This document shows positions 6,900 through 6,901 of a stretch of 6,901 nt of DNA, one piece after another (the stretch's first letter is position 1; the number at the start of each line of letters is the position of its first letter). The notes below the pieces were generated by a model, which worked only from the letters and a program-made list of their open reading frames with translations, was not told where the DNA came from and made no database searches. The stretch comes from SP202 sp036339395 (GTDB lineage Bacteria > Planctomycetota > Phycisphaerae > Phycisphaerales > SM1A02): the NCBI GenBank assembly GCA_036339395.1, contig JAYZBD010000134.1, positions 1 to 6,901 of the forward strand. The letters run 5' to 3'. The position numbers and the translations under genes are program-made.

Positions 6900-6901
6900 C
6901 A

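Noticed and set aside
1..6901. CRISPR arrays, transposons, tRNA/rRNA genes, or a toxin-antitoxin/defence system
   Set aside because: I saw no regularly spaced repeats, terminal inverted repeats, transposase motifs, tRNA-like cloverleaf or nuclease/toxin motifs by reading; coding density leaves almost no space for them.

Overview
The window looks like a stretch of chromosome from a planctomycete, possibly of the Phycisphaerae type. This is an inference. The strongest clue is the large Ser/Thr kinase on the minus strand. It has a Hanks-type catalytic domain, an LRGDLDWIVMKCIEK-like segment, a 'DDEPVDAGPPS' stretch, one membrane helix followed by a basic-flanked linker, and a long C-terminal repeat region. 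This layout is typical of the many planctomycete PknB-like kinases. The DNA is moderately GC-rich by eye, codon use looks uniform, and I see no mobile element, tRNA, rRNA, CRISPR array or integrase.

Layout, left to right. (1) Bases 2-1033, plus strand: the 3' part of a metal-dependent amidohydrolase (Amidohydrolase_2 type), cut by the left window edge. (2) Bases 976-2067, minus: a probable GT-B-fold glycosyltransferase-like protein whose 3' end overlaps the amidohydrolase tail-to-tail by 58 bp. (3) Bases 2073-2762 and 2759-3439, minus: two lipoproteins that appear to be divergent tandem paralogues. (4) Bases 3439-3909, minus: a DUF2752 membrane protein. (5) Bases 3957-6509, minus: the kinase. 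(6) From 6588 to the right edge, minus: the C-terminal part of a small CxxC zinc-ribbon-like protein.

The five complete minus-strand genes lie in one direction, with spacings of 47 nt, a 1-nt overlap, a 4-nt overlap and 5 nt, so they probably form one operon. The last four genes (DUF2752, lipoprotein A, lipoprotein B, GT-like) are so tightly joined that translational coupling is likely. The CxxC gene lies 77 nt before the kinase and may be part of the same unit. Most products are predicted to be in or at the cell envelope: a transmembrane kinase with a repeat-rich domain outside the cytoplasm, a multi-pass membrane protein and two lipoproteins. A reasonable working idea is an envelope-associated module under kinase control, but no substrate or pathway can be read from the sequence. 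The amidohydrolase is on the opposite strand and is probably functionally separate.

The window is gene-dense: no non-coding stretch exceeds about 80 bases. The points most worth attention are the paralogous lipoprotein pair coupled to DUF2752 and a kinase, the GT-like protein lacking the usual acidic GT4 motif, and the 58-bp convergent coding overlap. I do not see a clear defence system or other dramatic new machinery.
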